Positions 40,472-49,722 of a stretch of DNA of 64,000 nucleotides are shown in pieces. The notes below the pieces were generated by a model. That model saw nothing but the letters and a program-made list of their open reading frames with translations. It made no database searches and was not told the origin of the DNA. Source of the stretch: an uncultured Pelagibacteraceae bacterium (GTDB lineage Bacteria; Pseudomonadota; Alphaproteobacteria; Pelagibacterales; Pelagibacteraceae); NCBI GenBank assembly GCA_902570695.1, contig CACFZE010000003.1, positions 102,341-166,340 on the forward strand. Direction: 5' to 3'. Every line of letters begins with the position of its first letter. Position 1 is the first letter of the stretch. A program made the translations under genes and the position numbers.

Positions 40472-40894
40472 TTAATTGTTTCTCATAGCTTCGCTGACTT
40501 CAGGAGGCATATAATTTTCATCATGTTTTGCTAAAATCTTGTCAGCATTTAGAAAACTTTTATCCTTTAAGAAACCCTCAGCAACTACACCCTTACCCTC
40601 TTCAAACAGATTAGGTACAGATCCATTAAAGTTGACTAATAATTCATTTTTGAAATCCGTAATTACGAAAAAAATTTCTTTATCGTTTATTTTAATAGAA
40701 TTTTTTTTCACCATTCCACCAACTCTAATTTTTTGAGCATTTTTGATTTCATTAAGGTTTTTAATGTCTGTGGGAGACTTAAAATATACTACGTTTTCCT
40801 CAAGAGATTTAACCACCAAAAAAATTGTAAGAACTAATGAAATTAAAATTAAAAAAATAAAAAGGGCTCTAAATTTAACTTTTTTTCCGTACAT
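40472..40894 (-). CDS. ccmE: Cytochrome c maturation protein CcmE
   Basis: [27 protein letters not shown] heme-binding His region. Confidence 0.95.
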   Translation of the reverse strand: MYGKKVKFRALFIFLILISLVLTIFLVVKSLEENVVYFKSPTDIKNLNEIKNAQKIRVGGMVKKNSIKINDKEIFFVITDFKNELLVNFNGSVPNLFEEGKGVVAEGFLKDKSFLNADKILAKHDENYMPPEVSEAMRNN

Positions 40895-40905
40895 GTGAAT
40901 TTTAG

Positions 40906-41139
40906 TTAAACTTTAGATGTGGAAGTGTTTGCTAATATCTCTCTGTACGTTTTTTGCTTAGCTACTGATGCAAGTTTCTTTTCATCTAGTGATTTATAAT
41001 TTTCCTCAAATTTCTTTTTTTCTTTAATTAAATTTAATTTTACTACCGCGTACAAGAAGCTAAAAGAAAATAGAGTAAATATAAATGATGACCAAACGTA
41101 TACACCGTATCCATTCATATTTAGTAGTTCACTAATCAT
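40906..41139 (-). CDS. ccmD: Cytochrome c maturation protein CcmD
   Basis: 77 aa, single [17 protein letters not shown], between ccmC and ccmE. Confidence 0.8.
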   Translation of the reverse strand: MISELLNMNGYGVYVWSSFIFTLFSFSFLYAVVKLNLIKEKKKFEENYKSLDEKKLASVAKQKTYREILANTSTSKV

Positions 41140-41843
41140 AATCTATTAAGACCTTTATTTTTAATCTTTAACAGTTCTGTATTATATTTCATTAAAAATA
41201 TCAAAAGTGAAAATAGAGCAAATGCCGCAGTCATTATAGCTAATGGTGTCAACATTGAAGAATGAATTGTTGTTTCTTCCAAAATTTTTACTGACGCAGG
41301 TTGGTGTAAAGTATTCCACCATTCTACTGAAAATTTTATAACTGGAATATTTATAAGACCAATAATTGCTATTATTGAGCTAACTTTTTCTGCTTTACTA
41401 GTGTCTGTCGTAATCTTCCAAGAAGTAATGAACAATAAATAAAAAATTGAAAGTAATAGCATTGAAGTTATTCTTGCATCCCAAGCCCACCAAGTTCCCC
41501 AGGTTGGTTTTCCCCAAATTGATCCTGTAACTAAAGCGATTATGCTAAAAACAAAACCAGAAGGTGCTAAACTTTTTGTTATTAAAGAGAAATTTTTATT
41601 TTTAAAAACAAAAACTCCAAAAGAAAGAATGGAGATAAATGAAAATATTCCAAGCGATATCCAAGCTGATGGAACATGGACATACATAATCCTAACTGAG
41701 TCACTCTGCTTATAATCCTCGGGAGAAAGAACTAAAGCTTCAACTAATCCAAGTAACAATACAATTATAAATAGCGCAAATACAAACTTTTGTATTTTAT
41801 TAATTATCTTTAAAGTATTATTTGGATTGAAATAATTAATCAT
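41136..41843 (-). CDS. ccmC: Heme exporter protein CcmC
   Basis: YVHVPSAWISLG, GSIWGKPTWGTWWAWDARITSMLLL. Confidence 0.96.
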   Translation of the reverse strand: MINYFNPNNTLKIINKIQKFVFALFIIVLLLGLVEALVLSPEDYKQSDSVRIMYVHVPSAWISLGIFSFISILSFGVFVFKNKNFSLITKSLAPSGFVFSIIALVTGSIWGKPTWGTWWAWDARITSMLLLSIFYLLFITSWKITTDTSKAEKVSSIIAIIGLINIPVIKFSVEWWNTLHQPASVKILEETTIHSSMLTPLAIMTAAFALFSLLIFLMKYNTELLKIKNKGLNRL

Positions 41844-41888
41844 AATTTTTTATAACACATAAATTTTAGATTAAAATTGTTCAAAATT

Positions 41889-41942
41889 TTCTGACCAAGA
41901 ATACAGAGGGAGATAGAGGAAAAACAGTACTCTTGATCAGAA
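41889..41942 (-). ncRNA. Candidate sRNA or 5'-UTR hairpin with CU-rich loop upstream of ccmC
   Basis: Minus strand TTCTGATCAAGAGTAC ... GTATTCTTGGTCAGAA: 16 consecutive pairs including two G-U; 22-nt loop TGTTTTTCCTCTATCTCCCTCT. Confidence 0.45.
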
Positions 41943-42010
41943 TTAAATATTTTATAACAAACAGATATGACAGAGATTTGGGACAATTGTGTTTAAATAT
42001 TGGCTATTAG

Positions 42011-42331
42011 TTAATTTGAAGGCTTGAAGTAGCTTGATCCACGCTTACCTGAAAAAATTTCATTAATTAGAGGGTGTTTAATAGGCTCTTCAGAGTCATC
42101 AAATAATAGATTTTGCTCAGACACATAAGCCTCGTAAGTAATTTCGTCATTCTCTGCTAGTAAATGATAAAATGGCTGATCCTTTCTAGGTCTCACGTTT
42201 TTTGGAATCGATTGATACCACTCCTCTGAGTTATTAAATTCAAAGTCAACATCGTAAATCACACCTCTAAAATCGAAGTGTCTATGCTTTACAACGTCTC
42301 CAATTGAAAATTTAGCTTTTTGAGTACTCAC
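42011..42331 (-). CDS. hspQ: Heat shock protein HspQ (YccV-like)
   Basis: FSIGDVVKHRHFDFRGVIYDVDFEF, QPFYHLLAEN, YVSEQNLLFDDS. Confidence 0.9.
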   Translation of the reverse strand: MSTQKAKFSIGDVVKHRHFDFRGVIYDVDFEFNNSEEWYQSIPKNVRPRKDQPFYHLLAENDEITYEAYVSEQNLLFDDSEEPIKHPLINEIFSGKRGSSYFKPSN

Positions 42332-42409
42332 GATATTAAATATGGATATTTGATGAAAAAAATCAATAAAAAAAATATAAATGTTTTATTAATCTGTTAA
42401 TATGTAGCA

Positions 42410-42961
42410 GTGAATAAATCACTTCTAAAATTCATTACAGACGTTGGGCCTTTAGCTATTTTTTTCTTCTTTTATTATAACAGTGATAAAAATTTAAAAG
42501 TTGCAATACCACCTCTAATTGTCGCAACAATAATTTCTGTTCTCTTGGTTTGGATACTGGAAAAAAAAGTTCCGATGGTTCCTTTGTTAGGAGGAATTTT
42601 AATTACTCTATTTGGAGGTTTAACAATTTATTTTGATAATCCAATTTTTATTTATATGAAACCCACTATTATAAATATTTTATTTGCCTTAGCTTTATTC
42701 TTTGGAAAATACTTTACTAATGAACCAGTTTTAAAATTAATACTTGGAAAAACATTGCCAATGTCTGATGAAGGTTGGAAAATTTTGAATAACAGATGGA
42801 CTTATTTTTTTATTTTTTTAGCTATATTAAATGAAATTGTTTGGAGAACTCAAACAGAAGAATTTTGGGTTAACTTTAAAGTTTGGGGAATGCTACCAAT
42901 TACATTCATCTTTACAGCATCACAAGTTAGGTTGATTAATAAACACAAATTAAATGAGTAA
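42410..42961 (+). CDS. yciB: Intracellular septation protein A family (YciB); GTG start
   Basis: LLKFITDVGPLAIFFFFYY, SDEGWKILNNRWTYFFIFLAILNEIVWR. Confidence 0.92.
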   Translation: MNKSLLKFITDVGPLAIFFFFYYNSDKNLKVAIPPLIVATIISVLLVWILEKKVPMVPLLGGILITLFGGLTIYFDNPIFIYMKPTIINILFALALFFGKYFTNEPVLKLILGKTLPMSDEGWKILNNRWTYFFIFLAILNEIVWRTQTEEFWVNFKVWGMLPITFIFTASQVRLINKHKLNE

Positions 42962-43289
42962 TTTAAAATTAGTAATAAATAATTCAAATAAAGAACAAAA
43001 CCAAAGGTATTTTTTTGAAAAAAAAGAACTAAAAATTATATTAGACCTGTATGCTAAAATGGTATCTGAAGGATCTTGGAAAGACTATGGCCTCTCAATA
43101 TCAAGTAAAAGAGTAAGTTTTAGTATTTTTAAAAATGCAGCAGAAAAAGCTATCTACAACATTAGTAAAAATTTTAAACCTTCTAATAAGAATTTGAAAT
43201 ATTTAATAACTGATAGAAATGGTAAAATTTTAAATAATGCTTATGATTTAGAAATACTTCTAAAAAAAACAAATTGGAAAAAGCTATAG
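42954..43289 (+). CDS. DUF2794 family protein
   Basis: FFEKKELKIILDLYAKMVSEGSWKDYGLSISSKRVSFSIF typical of the alphaproteobacterial DUF2794 family; next to yciB. Confidence 0.85.
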   Translation: MSNLKLVINNSNKEQNQRYFFEKKELKIILDLYAKMVSEGSWKDYGLSISSKRVSFSIFKNAAEKAIYNISKNFKPSNKNLKYLITDRNGKILNNAYDLEILLKKTNWKKL

Positions 43290-43296
43290 TTTTTGA

Positions 43297-44055
43297 TTAT
43301 CTTCTTTGACCAAACAATCTTAAAAGCATTATAAATAAATTTATAAAATCTAAGTATAATGTTAAAGCTCCCATAACAGCTTTCTTACCAATTACTTCAC
43401 CTGAATCTGATGCTGCGTACATATTCTTAATTTTTTGTGTATCGTATGCAGTTAATCCAACAAATATAAGAACTCCAATGATTGAAATAGCAAAGTACAT
43501 CATTGAAGATTTTAAGAAAATATTTACTAAAGACGCGATTATAATACCGATCAAACCCATCATTAAGAATGATCCAAATTTTGTGAGGTCTCTTTTAGTT
43601 GTGTAACCATATATACTCATAGCTCCAAATGTTGCTGAAGATATGAAAAATACTCTCGTCACACTAAGTCCTGTGTAAACTAATAAAATTGATGATAGTG
43701 ATAAACCCATCAAGGCTGCAAAAATCCAAAAAGTAGTTTGAGCTTTTGAAGAACTCATTTTATTTATCCCAAAACTCATATAAAAAACAATTCCGAGAGG
43801 AGCTAACATAACCACCCATTTCAATCCTGATAGATAAATTGCATTTCCGAACTCAGTTAAAGCAACTATTGATCCACTTGCATCTGTAACTACTGACATT
43901 TTAAAAGATAGCAATGCAATGATTCCCGTTAACAAAACTCCAGTTGCCATGTAGTTGTAAACTTTAAGCATGTAGGCTCTAAGGCCTTCATCCATCACAA
44001 CAGCTTTTTTTGCTGTCGTTGATCTATTTAAGATATTGTCTCTATTGAATTCCAT
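43297..44055 (-). CDS. Bax inhibitor-1 / YccA family membrane protein
   Basis: 7-TM BI-1 protein, VGLTAYDTQKIKNMY; start trimmed to MEFNRDN. Confidence 0.92.
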   Translation of the reverse strand: MEFNRDNILNRSTTAKKAVVMDEGLRAYMLKVYNYMATGVLLTGIIALLSFKMSVVTDASGSIVALTEFGNAIYLSGLKWVVMLAPLGIVFYMSFGINKMSSSKAQTTFWIFAALMGLSLSSILLVYTGLSVTRVFFISSATFGAMSIYGYTTKRDLTKFGSFLMMGLIGIIIASLVNIFLKSSMMYFAISIIGVLIFVGLTAYDTQKIKNMYAASDSGEVIGKKAVMGALTLYLDFINLFIMLLRLFGQRR

Positions 44056-44127
44056 AATTAAATATATAGTAATAATTTTAAAATTTTTCAAGCAGTCAAA
44101 ATATAGGTAACAAATACTTAATATTTA

Positions 44128-45162
44128 ATGAATTATAAAAAATTAGGAACAACTGATATAGATATTAGCACAATTTGTCTCGGCACCATGACTTGGGGTG
44201 AACAAAATAGCCAAGAAGAGGCCTTCGAACAAATGGATTTCTCACTAGAAAATGGGGTTAATTTTTGGGATACAGCAGAACTTTATGCGGTACCTCCTAA
44301 AGCTGAAACTTTTGGTCATACAGAGACGATCATTGGAAATTGGTTTGAAAAAACAAAAAAAAGAAAAGATGTGATACTTGCAACTAAAGTTTGTGGTCCT
44401 GCAAGAGATTATATTAGAAATGGTGAAAATAGTTTTGTAGGGAAGAATCTCGAAACTGCACTTCATAACAGTCTTAAAAGACTTAAAACTGATTATATAG
44501 ATTTATATCAACTTCATTGGCCAGAAAGAAATGTAAACAATTTTGGAAGACTTGGTTATGTGCATAAAGAAAATGAATGGAATAAATTCGAAGACGTGTT
44601 GGTTGAATTACAAAAGTATATTGAGCAAGGTAAAATTAGACATGTAGGTTTATCTAATGAAACTCCTTGGGGTGTTATGAATTATCTCAAACTCTCAAAG
44701 GAAAAGAGTTTGCCAAGAATGATGTCCATACAAAATCCCTACAGTTTATTAAATAGGTCATATGAAGTTGGATTAGCCGAGGTGTCTATAAGAGAAAATA
44801 TTGGCTGTTTATCTTATTCTCCTTTAGCCAGTGGTTTTTTAAGTGGTAAATATAGAAATAAGCAATTTCCAAAAGGATCTCGGATGGAAAGAGATTGGGA
44901 TTTTTGGACAAGATATCGAAAACCAAATACTAACGAAGCTGTTGATGAGTATTTTAATATTAGTGAAAAATACAACATTGATATGAGTCAAATGTGTATA
45001 AAATTTTGTGAGATACAGGATTTCATGTCTAGCGTTATTATTGGTGCAACAACAATGGAGCAGTTGAAAACAAACATAGAAAGTGTAAAAGTGAATCTTG
45101 ATAAAGAAATAATTAATGAAATTAATGAAGTTCAAAAAAAATATCCAAATCCATGTCCTTAA
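44128..45162 (+). CDS. Aldo/keto reductase (Tas-like)
   Basis: LGTTDIDISTICLGTMTWGEQN, GVNFWDTAELYAVPP, DYIDLYQLHWPER, IGATTMEQLKTNI. Confidence 0.92.
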   Translation: MNYKKLGTTDIDISTICLGTMTWGEQNSQEEAFEQMDFSLENGVNFWDTAELYAVPPKAETFGHTETIIGNWFEKTKKRKDVILATKVCGPARDYIRNGENSFVGKNLETALHNSLKRLKTDYIDLYQLHWPERNVNNFGRLGYVHKENEWNKFEDVLVELQKYIEQGKIRHVGLSNETPWGVMNYLKLSKEKSLPRMMSIQNPYSLLNRSYEVGLAEVSIRENIGCLSYSPLASGFLSGKYRNKQFPKGSRMERDWDFWTRYRKPNTNEAVDEYFNISEKYNIDMSQMCIKFCEIQDFMSSVIIGATTMEQLKTNIESVKVNLDKEIINEINEVQKKYPNPCP

Positions 45163-45653
45163 TTTTTAAAATAATTTTTTTTATTCTCTTATTAGGATCA
45201 ACTTCTTATTCAGAAGAATTAAACAAGATAGGAACATTTAAAGACTGGGATGCAATTGTTGTTACTAATGGGGATAGTAAAGTATGTTTTGCTCAATCTA
45301 AACCTGTTCTTCAATCTCCTAAAAAAAATGATAGAGATGCAAGATTATTTGTAACTTTTAGACCATCTGAAAAAATTAAAGACGAAGTAAGCACAACCTC
45401 AGGCTATGAATACAACAGTCAAAATTCAATTACAGCTAGCTCTGGTAAATCAAAATATAAATTTGATATAGCTCAAGATAATTTTGCATGGATTTCAAGT
45501 AATAAAATTGAAAAAAAAGTTGTTAGCAGAATGAAAAAGGCCTCAAGATTAATGGTTACTGGATATAATAAATCTGGATCTCAAACAATTGATCATTATT
45601 CTTTGATGGGCTTCACTAAAGCATATAACGCGGCTAAAAAAAGCTGTAGTTAA
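45153..45653 (+). CDS. Invasion-associated locus B (IalB)-like periplasmic protein
   Basis: Signal peptide then FKDWDAIVVTNGDSKVCFAQSKP, ARLFVTFRPSEKIKDEVS, DHYSLMGFTKAYNAA. Confidence 0.8.
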   Translation: MSLIFKIIFFILLLGSTSYSEELNKIGTFKDWDAIVVTNGDSKVCFAQSKPVLQSPKKNDRDARLFVTFRPSEKIKDEVSTTSGYEYNSQNSITASSGKSKYKFDIAQDNFAWISSNKIEKKVVSRMKKASRLMVTGYNKSGSQTIDHYSLMGFTKAYNAAKKSCS

Positions 45654-45656
45654 ATA

Positions 45657-46841
45657 ATGAAATCAAAGAAAAAGATAGTTCTTGCCTATTCTGGAGGTTT
45701 GGACACATCAATCATATTAAAATGGTTACAGGAAAATTATGATGCAGAAGTAATTTGTTATACTGCAGACATTGGTCAAGAAATAGATAGAAATAAAATT
45801 TTCAGAAACGCAAAAAAACTTGGCGTAAAAAATATTATTATTCAAGATCTAAAAGATATTTTTGTAAAAGATTATGTTTATCCAATGATTAGGGGCCATG
45901 CAATATATGAAGGTGTTTATTTGCTTGGAACCTCAATTGCCAGACCTTTAATAGCCAAAGATCAAATTAGAATTGCTAAAAAATTTAATGCCTATGCTGT
46001 GTCTCATGGATCAACAGGAAAAGGAAATGATCAAGTAAGATTTGAGTTAGGTTATCATTATTTTGGTCCTAAAATAAAAGTTATTGCGCCTTGGAGAATT
46101 TGGAAACTGAAATCTAGATCAGATCTAATTAATTATGCAAAAAAAAATAAAATTGAAATACCTAAAGACAAGAAAGGAGCGCCACCTTTTTCGGTAGACG
46201 ATAATATTTTTCATACATCAACAGAAGGAAAGGTGTTAGAAAATCCAAAAAACTCTGCACCTGACTTTATCTTTCAAAGAACGTTATCTCCAGAAAAAGC
46301 ACCTAATAAATCTTCAATTGTAAAAATAGACTTTAAAAGTGGAGATCCTATTGCAGTGAATGGGAAAAAATTATCTCCATCTAAATTGCTTGGAAAATTA
46401 AACGACATAGCTGGAAAAAATGCTGTTGGAAGAGTTGATCTAGTAGAAAATAGATTTATCGGTATAAAATCAAGAGGTGTATACGAAACACCAGGCGGAA
46501 CTTTATTAATGCACGCTCATAGGGCTATAGAGTCTGTTACACTTGATAAAGATACAATGCATAAGAAAGAAAAAATTATGCCTAGATATGCGGAACTGAT
46601 TTACAATGGATATTGGTTTTCTAAGGAAAGATTTAAATTACAAAGAATTGTAGATCTTAAGAGAAGTAAAGTTAATGGATCAGTTAAATTGAGGTTATAT
46701 AAAGGGAATGTTATTATTCATTCAAGAATAACTAAAAGTTCAGCTTATTCTATGAAAAAAGTTTCATTTGAGGAAAATAAAACTTTTAATAAATCAAATG
46801 TTGAAAGATTTATTAATTTTCACAAGAAAAAATTAAAATAA
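45657..46841 (+). CDS. argG: Argininosuccinate synthase
   Basis: VLAYSGGLDTSIILKWL, GTSIARPLIAK, SHGSTGKGNDQVRFEL. Confidence 0.97.
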   Translation: MKSKKKIVLAYSGGLDTSIILKWLQENYDAEVICYTADIGQEIDRNKIFRNAKKLGVKNIIIQDLKDIFVKDYVYPMIRGHAIYEGVYLLGTSIARPLIAKDQIRIAKKFNAYAVSHGSTGKGNDQVRFELGYHYFGPKIKVIAPWRIWKLKSRSDLINYAKKNKIEIPKDKKGAPPFSVDDNIFHTSTEGKVLENPKNSAPDFIFQRTLSPEKAPNKSSIVKIDFKSGDPIAVNGKKLSPSKLLGKLNDIAGKNAVGRVDLVENRFIGIKSRGVYETPGGTLLMHAHRAIESVTLDKDTMHKKEKIMPRYAELIYNGYWFSKERFKLQRIVDLKRSKVNGSVKLRLYKGNVIIHSRITKSSAYSMKKVSFEENKTFNKSNVERFINFHKKKLK

Positions 46842-46847
46842 AATATA

Positions 46848-47990
46848 ATGAATTTTGAACCAAGTCGGGCGCAAGCCGCTAATAAACTAGATAATTTTGT
46901 TGAAAATAATCTTTCTGAATATTCAAGATTGAGAAATTTTGATTTTGGTCCAGATAAAAGATCAAATATATCTTGTATTTCTCCATATATATCTCATGGA
47001 ATATTAAATGAGTTAGAAGTTATAGATAAAGCCTTAAAGAAATTTTCATTTTCTAAAAATGAAAAATTTATTCAGGAGGTTTTGTGGCGTACTTATTGGA
47101 AAGGATGGTTAGAGTTAAGACCTAATGTATGGACTGATTACCTAATAGAATTAAAAATTATAAGAGAAGAATACAAAGATAATAAAGAATATTTAAATGC
47201 CATTGATGGAAATACAAATATAGAATGTTTTAATGAATGGGTTAAAGAATTAAAAGAATTTAATTACCTTCATAATCATACAAGAATGTGGTTTGCCAGT
47301 ATCTGGATTTTTACTTTAAATTTACCTTGGCAATTAGGAGCTGAATTTTTTATGAAGCATCTCTATGATGGAGATGCAGCATCTAATACATTGGGATGGA
47401 GATGGGTTGCTGGGATACAAACACAAGGTAAGCATTATTTGGCAAGTGAATGGAATATTAAAAAATTTACTAATAACAGATTTAATAACATTAATTTAAA
47501 TGAAAATGCACCACCTAAACTTAGCGAGAAAATATACAAGGCTATCTTAAAAGATTTTGGTAATCCAGTAAGTTTGGATGAGCAAAATTTAATTATTTTT
47601 GATAATAATCTTTCCTTTGAGTTGACTGATTTCAAAGACCATAAATTTAAAAAGATTTATTTAGTTAATAATAATAACGACAGTAGAAATATTAAACTTA
47701 GTGAAAAAACAGTAAAATTTAAGACTAATTTAATTCAGGATCAAAAAAGAAGGTTGGATGAAAAATCTTTGGATTGTGAAATTATTGATATTGGTAACCT
47801 TAAAACAATTGAGAATAGTTATTTTTTATATCCTTGTGTTGGAGAAAACTTAGATTTTTTAACTTCTCTAGGAATAAATAATATAAAATTTCTTTATCGT
47901 AATTTAGACCAAAGTTCTTGGAAATATTGCAATAAAGGTTTTTTTAATTTCAAAAAGTATATACCAACTATAATTAAAGAATTTTTTTAA
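46848..47990 (+). CDS. FAD-binding photolyase/cryptochrome-family protein lacking the N-terminal photolyase domain
   Basis: ISPYISHGILN, EVLWRTYWKGWLELRP, NYLHNHTRMWFASIWIFTLNLPWQLGAEFFMKHLYDGDAASNTLGWRWVAGIQTQGKHYLA are FAD-domain motifs; an extra ~140 aa C-terminal segment follows. Confidence 0.85.
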   Translation: MNFEPSRAQAANKLDNFVENNLSEYSRLRNFDFGPDKRSNISCISPYISHGILNELEVIDKALKKFSFSKNEKFIQEVLWRTYWKGWLELRPNVWTDYLIELKIIREEYKDNKEYLNAIDGNTNIECFNEWVKELKEFNYLHNHTRMWFASIWIFTLNLPWQLGAEFFMKHLYDGDAASNTLGWRWVAGIQTQGKHYLASEWNIKKFTNNRFNNINLNENAPPKLSEKIYKAILKDFGNPVSLDEQNLIIFDNNLSFELTDFKDHKFKKIYLVNNNNDSRNIKLSEKTVKFKTNLIQDQKRRLDEKSLDCEIIDIGNLKTIENSYFLYPCVGENLDFLTSLGINNIKFLYRNLDQSSWKYCNKGFFNFKKYIPTIIKEFF

Positions 47991-48031
47991 AGAACTATTG
48001 TAAATTATCAAAATTATGAGATAACAATAGT

Positions 48032-48262
48032 ATGAATAACCCGCAAGTTCTTGAAATTATTGAAAATCTTAAAGGCAGAAGGAATTACGAAGAAAAGAAA
48101 GCTTCAAAATTAGGTTTCAACTCTCTTTACGCATACATTGAAAATAAAATATTAAAAGAGAAAGAAGCTGAAGCAGCAAAAATTTTTGAACAATCAGCCC
48201 CTAAAGAAGAAGTAATTGAAGAAAAAAAATCAGAGAAAAAGACAAGTTGTTCTTGTTGTTAA
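48032..48262 (+). CDS. Small hypothetical protein with terminal Cys cluster (CSCC)
   Basis: 76 aa MNNPQVLEIIENLKGRRNYEEKKASKLGFNSLYAYIENKIL...KKTSCSCC. Confidence 0.65.
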   Translation: MNNPQVLEIIENLKGRRNYEEKKASKLGFNSLYAYIENKILKEKEAEAAKIFEQSAPKEEVIEEKKSEKKTSCSCC

Positions 48263-48263
48263 T

Positions 48264-49652
48264 CTATTTTAGCTGGACACCTTCAGCATCAATACCATCA
48301 AACAACTGAGAATTAACAATTTTTATAATACCAGATCCAACATCTTCTTGCACTGCCTCTAATCCAGTTTTATCACTATCATCATTGGTGTTTGTAATTG
48401 TACTTTCAATAAACGCTCTCACATCACCTACACCTTCCTCTTCAAGCACAATTCCTTTACCACCATTTTTTACAGCAATTACACCATCAATACTTGCTAT
48501 AACTGAACCATCATCTTCTTCAGAATTTTTAAAACCATCGTCTGTGTTATTTATAGAAATAGTGTTGTTGATAGATAAAAATATATCACCATTATTTGCT
48601 TCATCAAAATCTAAACCTTCGTCTAAATTTCCATTTATAAATGAGTTATTAATGGTAACAACTAAATTTCCGGGACCAGCTTCATCAATATCAAAACCAT
48701 CATCTAAATCTATGCCAAATTCAAATTCTTTAACAAAACCAGAGTCATACAAATCAACTTCTCTCTCAAAACATCTATCATCTGGGGTACCCTTAATCTT
48801 TCCAGGTATACTGTCTTCTTTTCTCACATTATCATCAAATTCACCTTCATCTTGTTTGGGCATAAATGGTTTTAAAAGTTTTGGATCACAATATGCTCCA
48901 TTTAAAACAAAAGATGAATTATTTACTGTAGCATTAACATTTCCAGCATTACCTTCATCTAACTCAACTCCATCCGCACCAACAAGAGTAAACAGAGAGT
49001 TACTTGCTTTGAAATCGATATCACCAATGCCTCTTTCATCAATCCTAAATCCATCCGCATCAAATCTTCCATTTCCTACATTACTAATTGTTAAATTATC
49101 AACTACAACTTTAATGGAAGCATCTGAACCTTCTCCCCCACCGCCTTGTCCACCACCACAGTCATCGGCTAGACTGCAGTCAGAAATATGAATTCCATGA
49201 CTGGCAACATCGTTAACAGAAACGTTATTTAAAATTACATTTACTAAACCTTTTTGGTCGTCTCTAACATCTACAAATATACCTTTGCCCCATCCTCCTT
49301 TTTTAATACTAAATCCACCTACTCCATAAAAATTTAAATTAGATATTGTAAGGTCAGCACCATTTGAAATAAAGAGGAGTGTTTGATTTTGGGTAGTTTT
49401 AATAGACTGTCCTGACCCTACTATATCTAGGGGTTGTAGTCCTGTATATTCTAAAGTTGAATTAATAATTATTTCATCTTCAGTTGTAATTAATATTTTT
49501 GATGATTCTTTACTTTTAGATGCCTTTAAAAGTGCATGCCTTAGACTTTCAGGACCAGAATCTTTTGAATTTTTGACATTAAATGTTTTTGCTAGAGATT
49601 GTGAACTGTTGAAAAGTATTAATAATAGAATTAGTACTAAATTTCTTTGCAT
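48264..49652 (-). CDS. Secreted acidic right-handed beta-helix-like repeat protein
   Basis: 462 aa; signal peptide; repeated D-G-x-x-[IL]-[DE]-E-x-x-x-G-[DN] motif followed by hydrophobic strand and NNS/NNT turns. Confidence 0.75.
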   Translation of the reverse strand: MQRNLVLILLLILFNSSQSLAKTFNVKNSKDSGPESLRHALLKASKSKESSKILITTEDEIIINSTLEYTGLQPLDIVGSGQSIKTTQNQTLLFISNGADLTISNLNFYGVGGFSIKKGGWGKGIFVDVRDDQKGLVNVILNNVSVNDVASHGIHISDCSLADDCGGGQGGGGEGSDASIKVVVDNLTISNVGNGRFDADGFRIDERGIGDIDFKASNSLFTLVGADGVELDEGNAGNVNATVNNSSFVLNGAYCDPKLLKPFMPKQDEGEFDDNVRKEDSIPGKIKGTPDDRCFEREVDLYDSGFVKEFEFGIDLDDGFDIDEAGPGNLVVTINNSFINGNLDEGLDFDEANNGDIFLSINNTISINNTDDGFKNSEEDDGSVIASIDGVIAVKNGGKGIVLEEEGVGDVRAFIESTITNTNDDSDKTGLEAVQEDVGSGIIKIVNSQLFDGIDAEGVQLK

Positions 49653-49722
49653 GAAGAATTTATAATTTAAATAAGATACAAAATTATTTCAGAAAGATTA
49701 AATAATTATTAAAATTAAATTC

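Noticed and set aside
41881-41945. Simple rho-independent terminator for hspQ
   Set aside because: The stem is long, the loop large, and the sequence after it on the minus strand (AATTTTGAAC) lacks a U-tract; kept as an RNA candidate instead, although termination cannot be fully excluded.
48385-49191. 268-aa plus-strand ORF antisense to the beta-helix protein
   Set aside because: S/P/T-rich mirror of the acidic repeat gene; the minus-strand frame has a signal peptide and coherent repeats.
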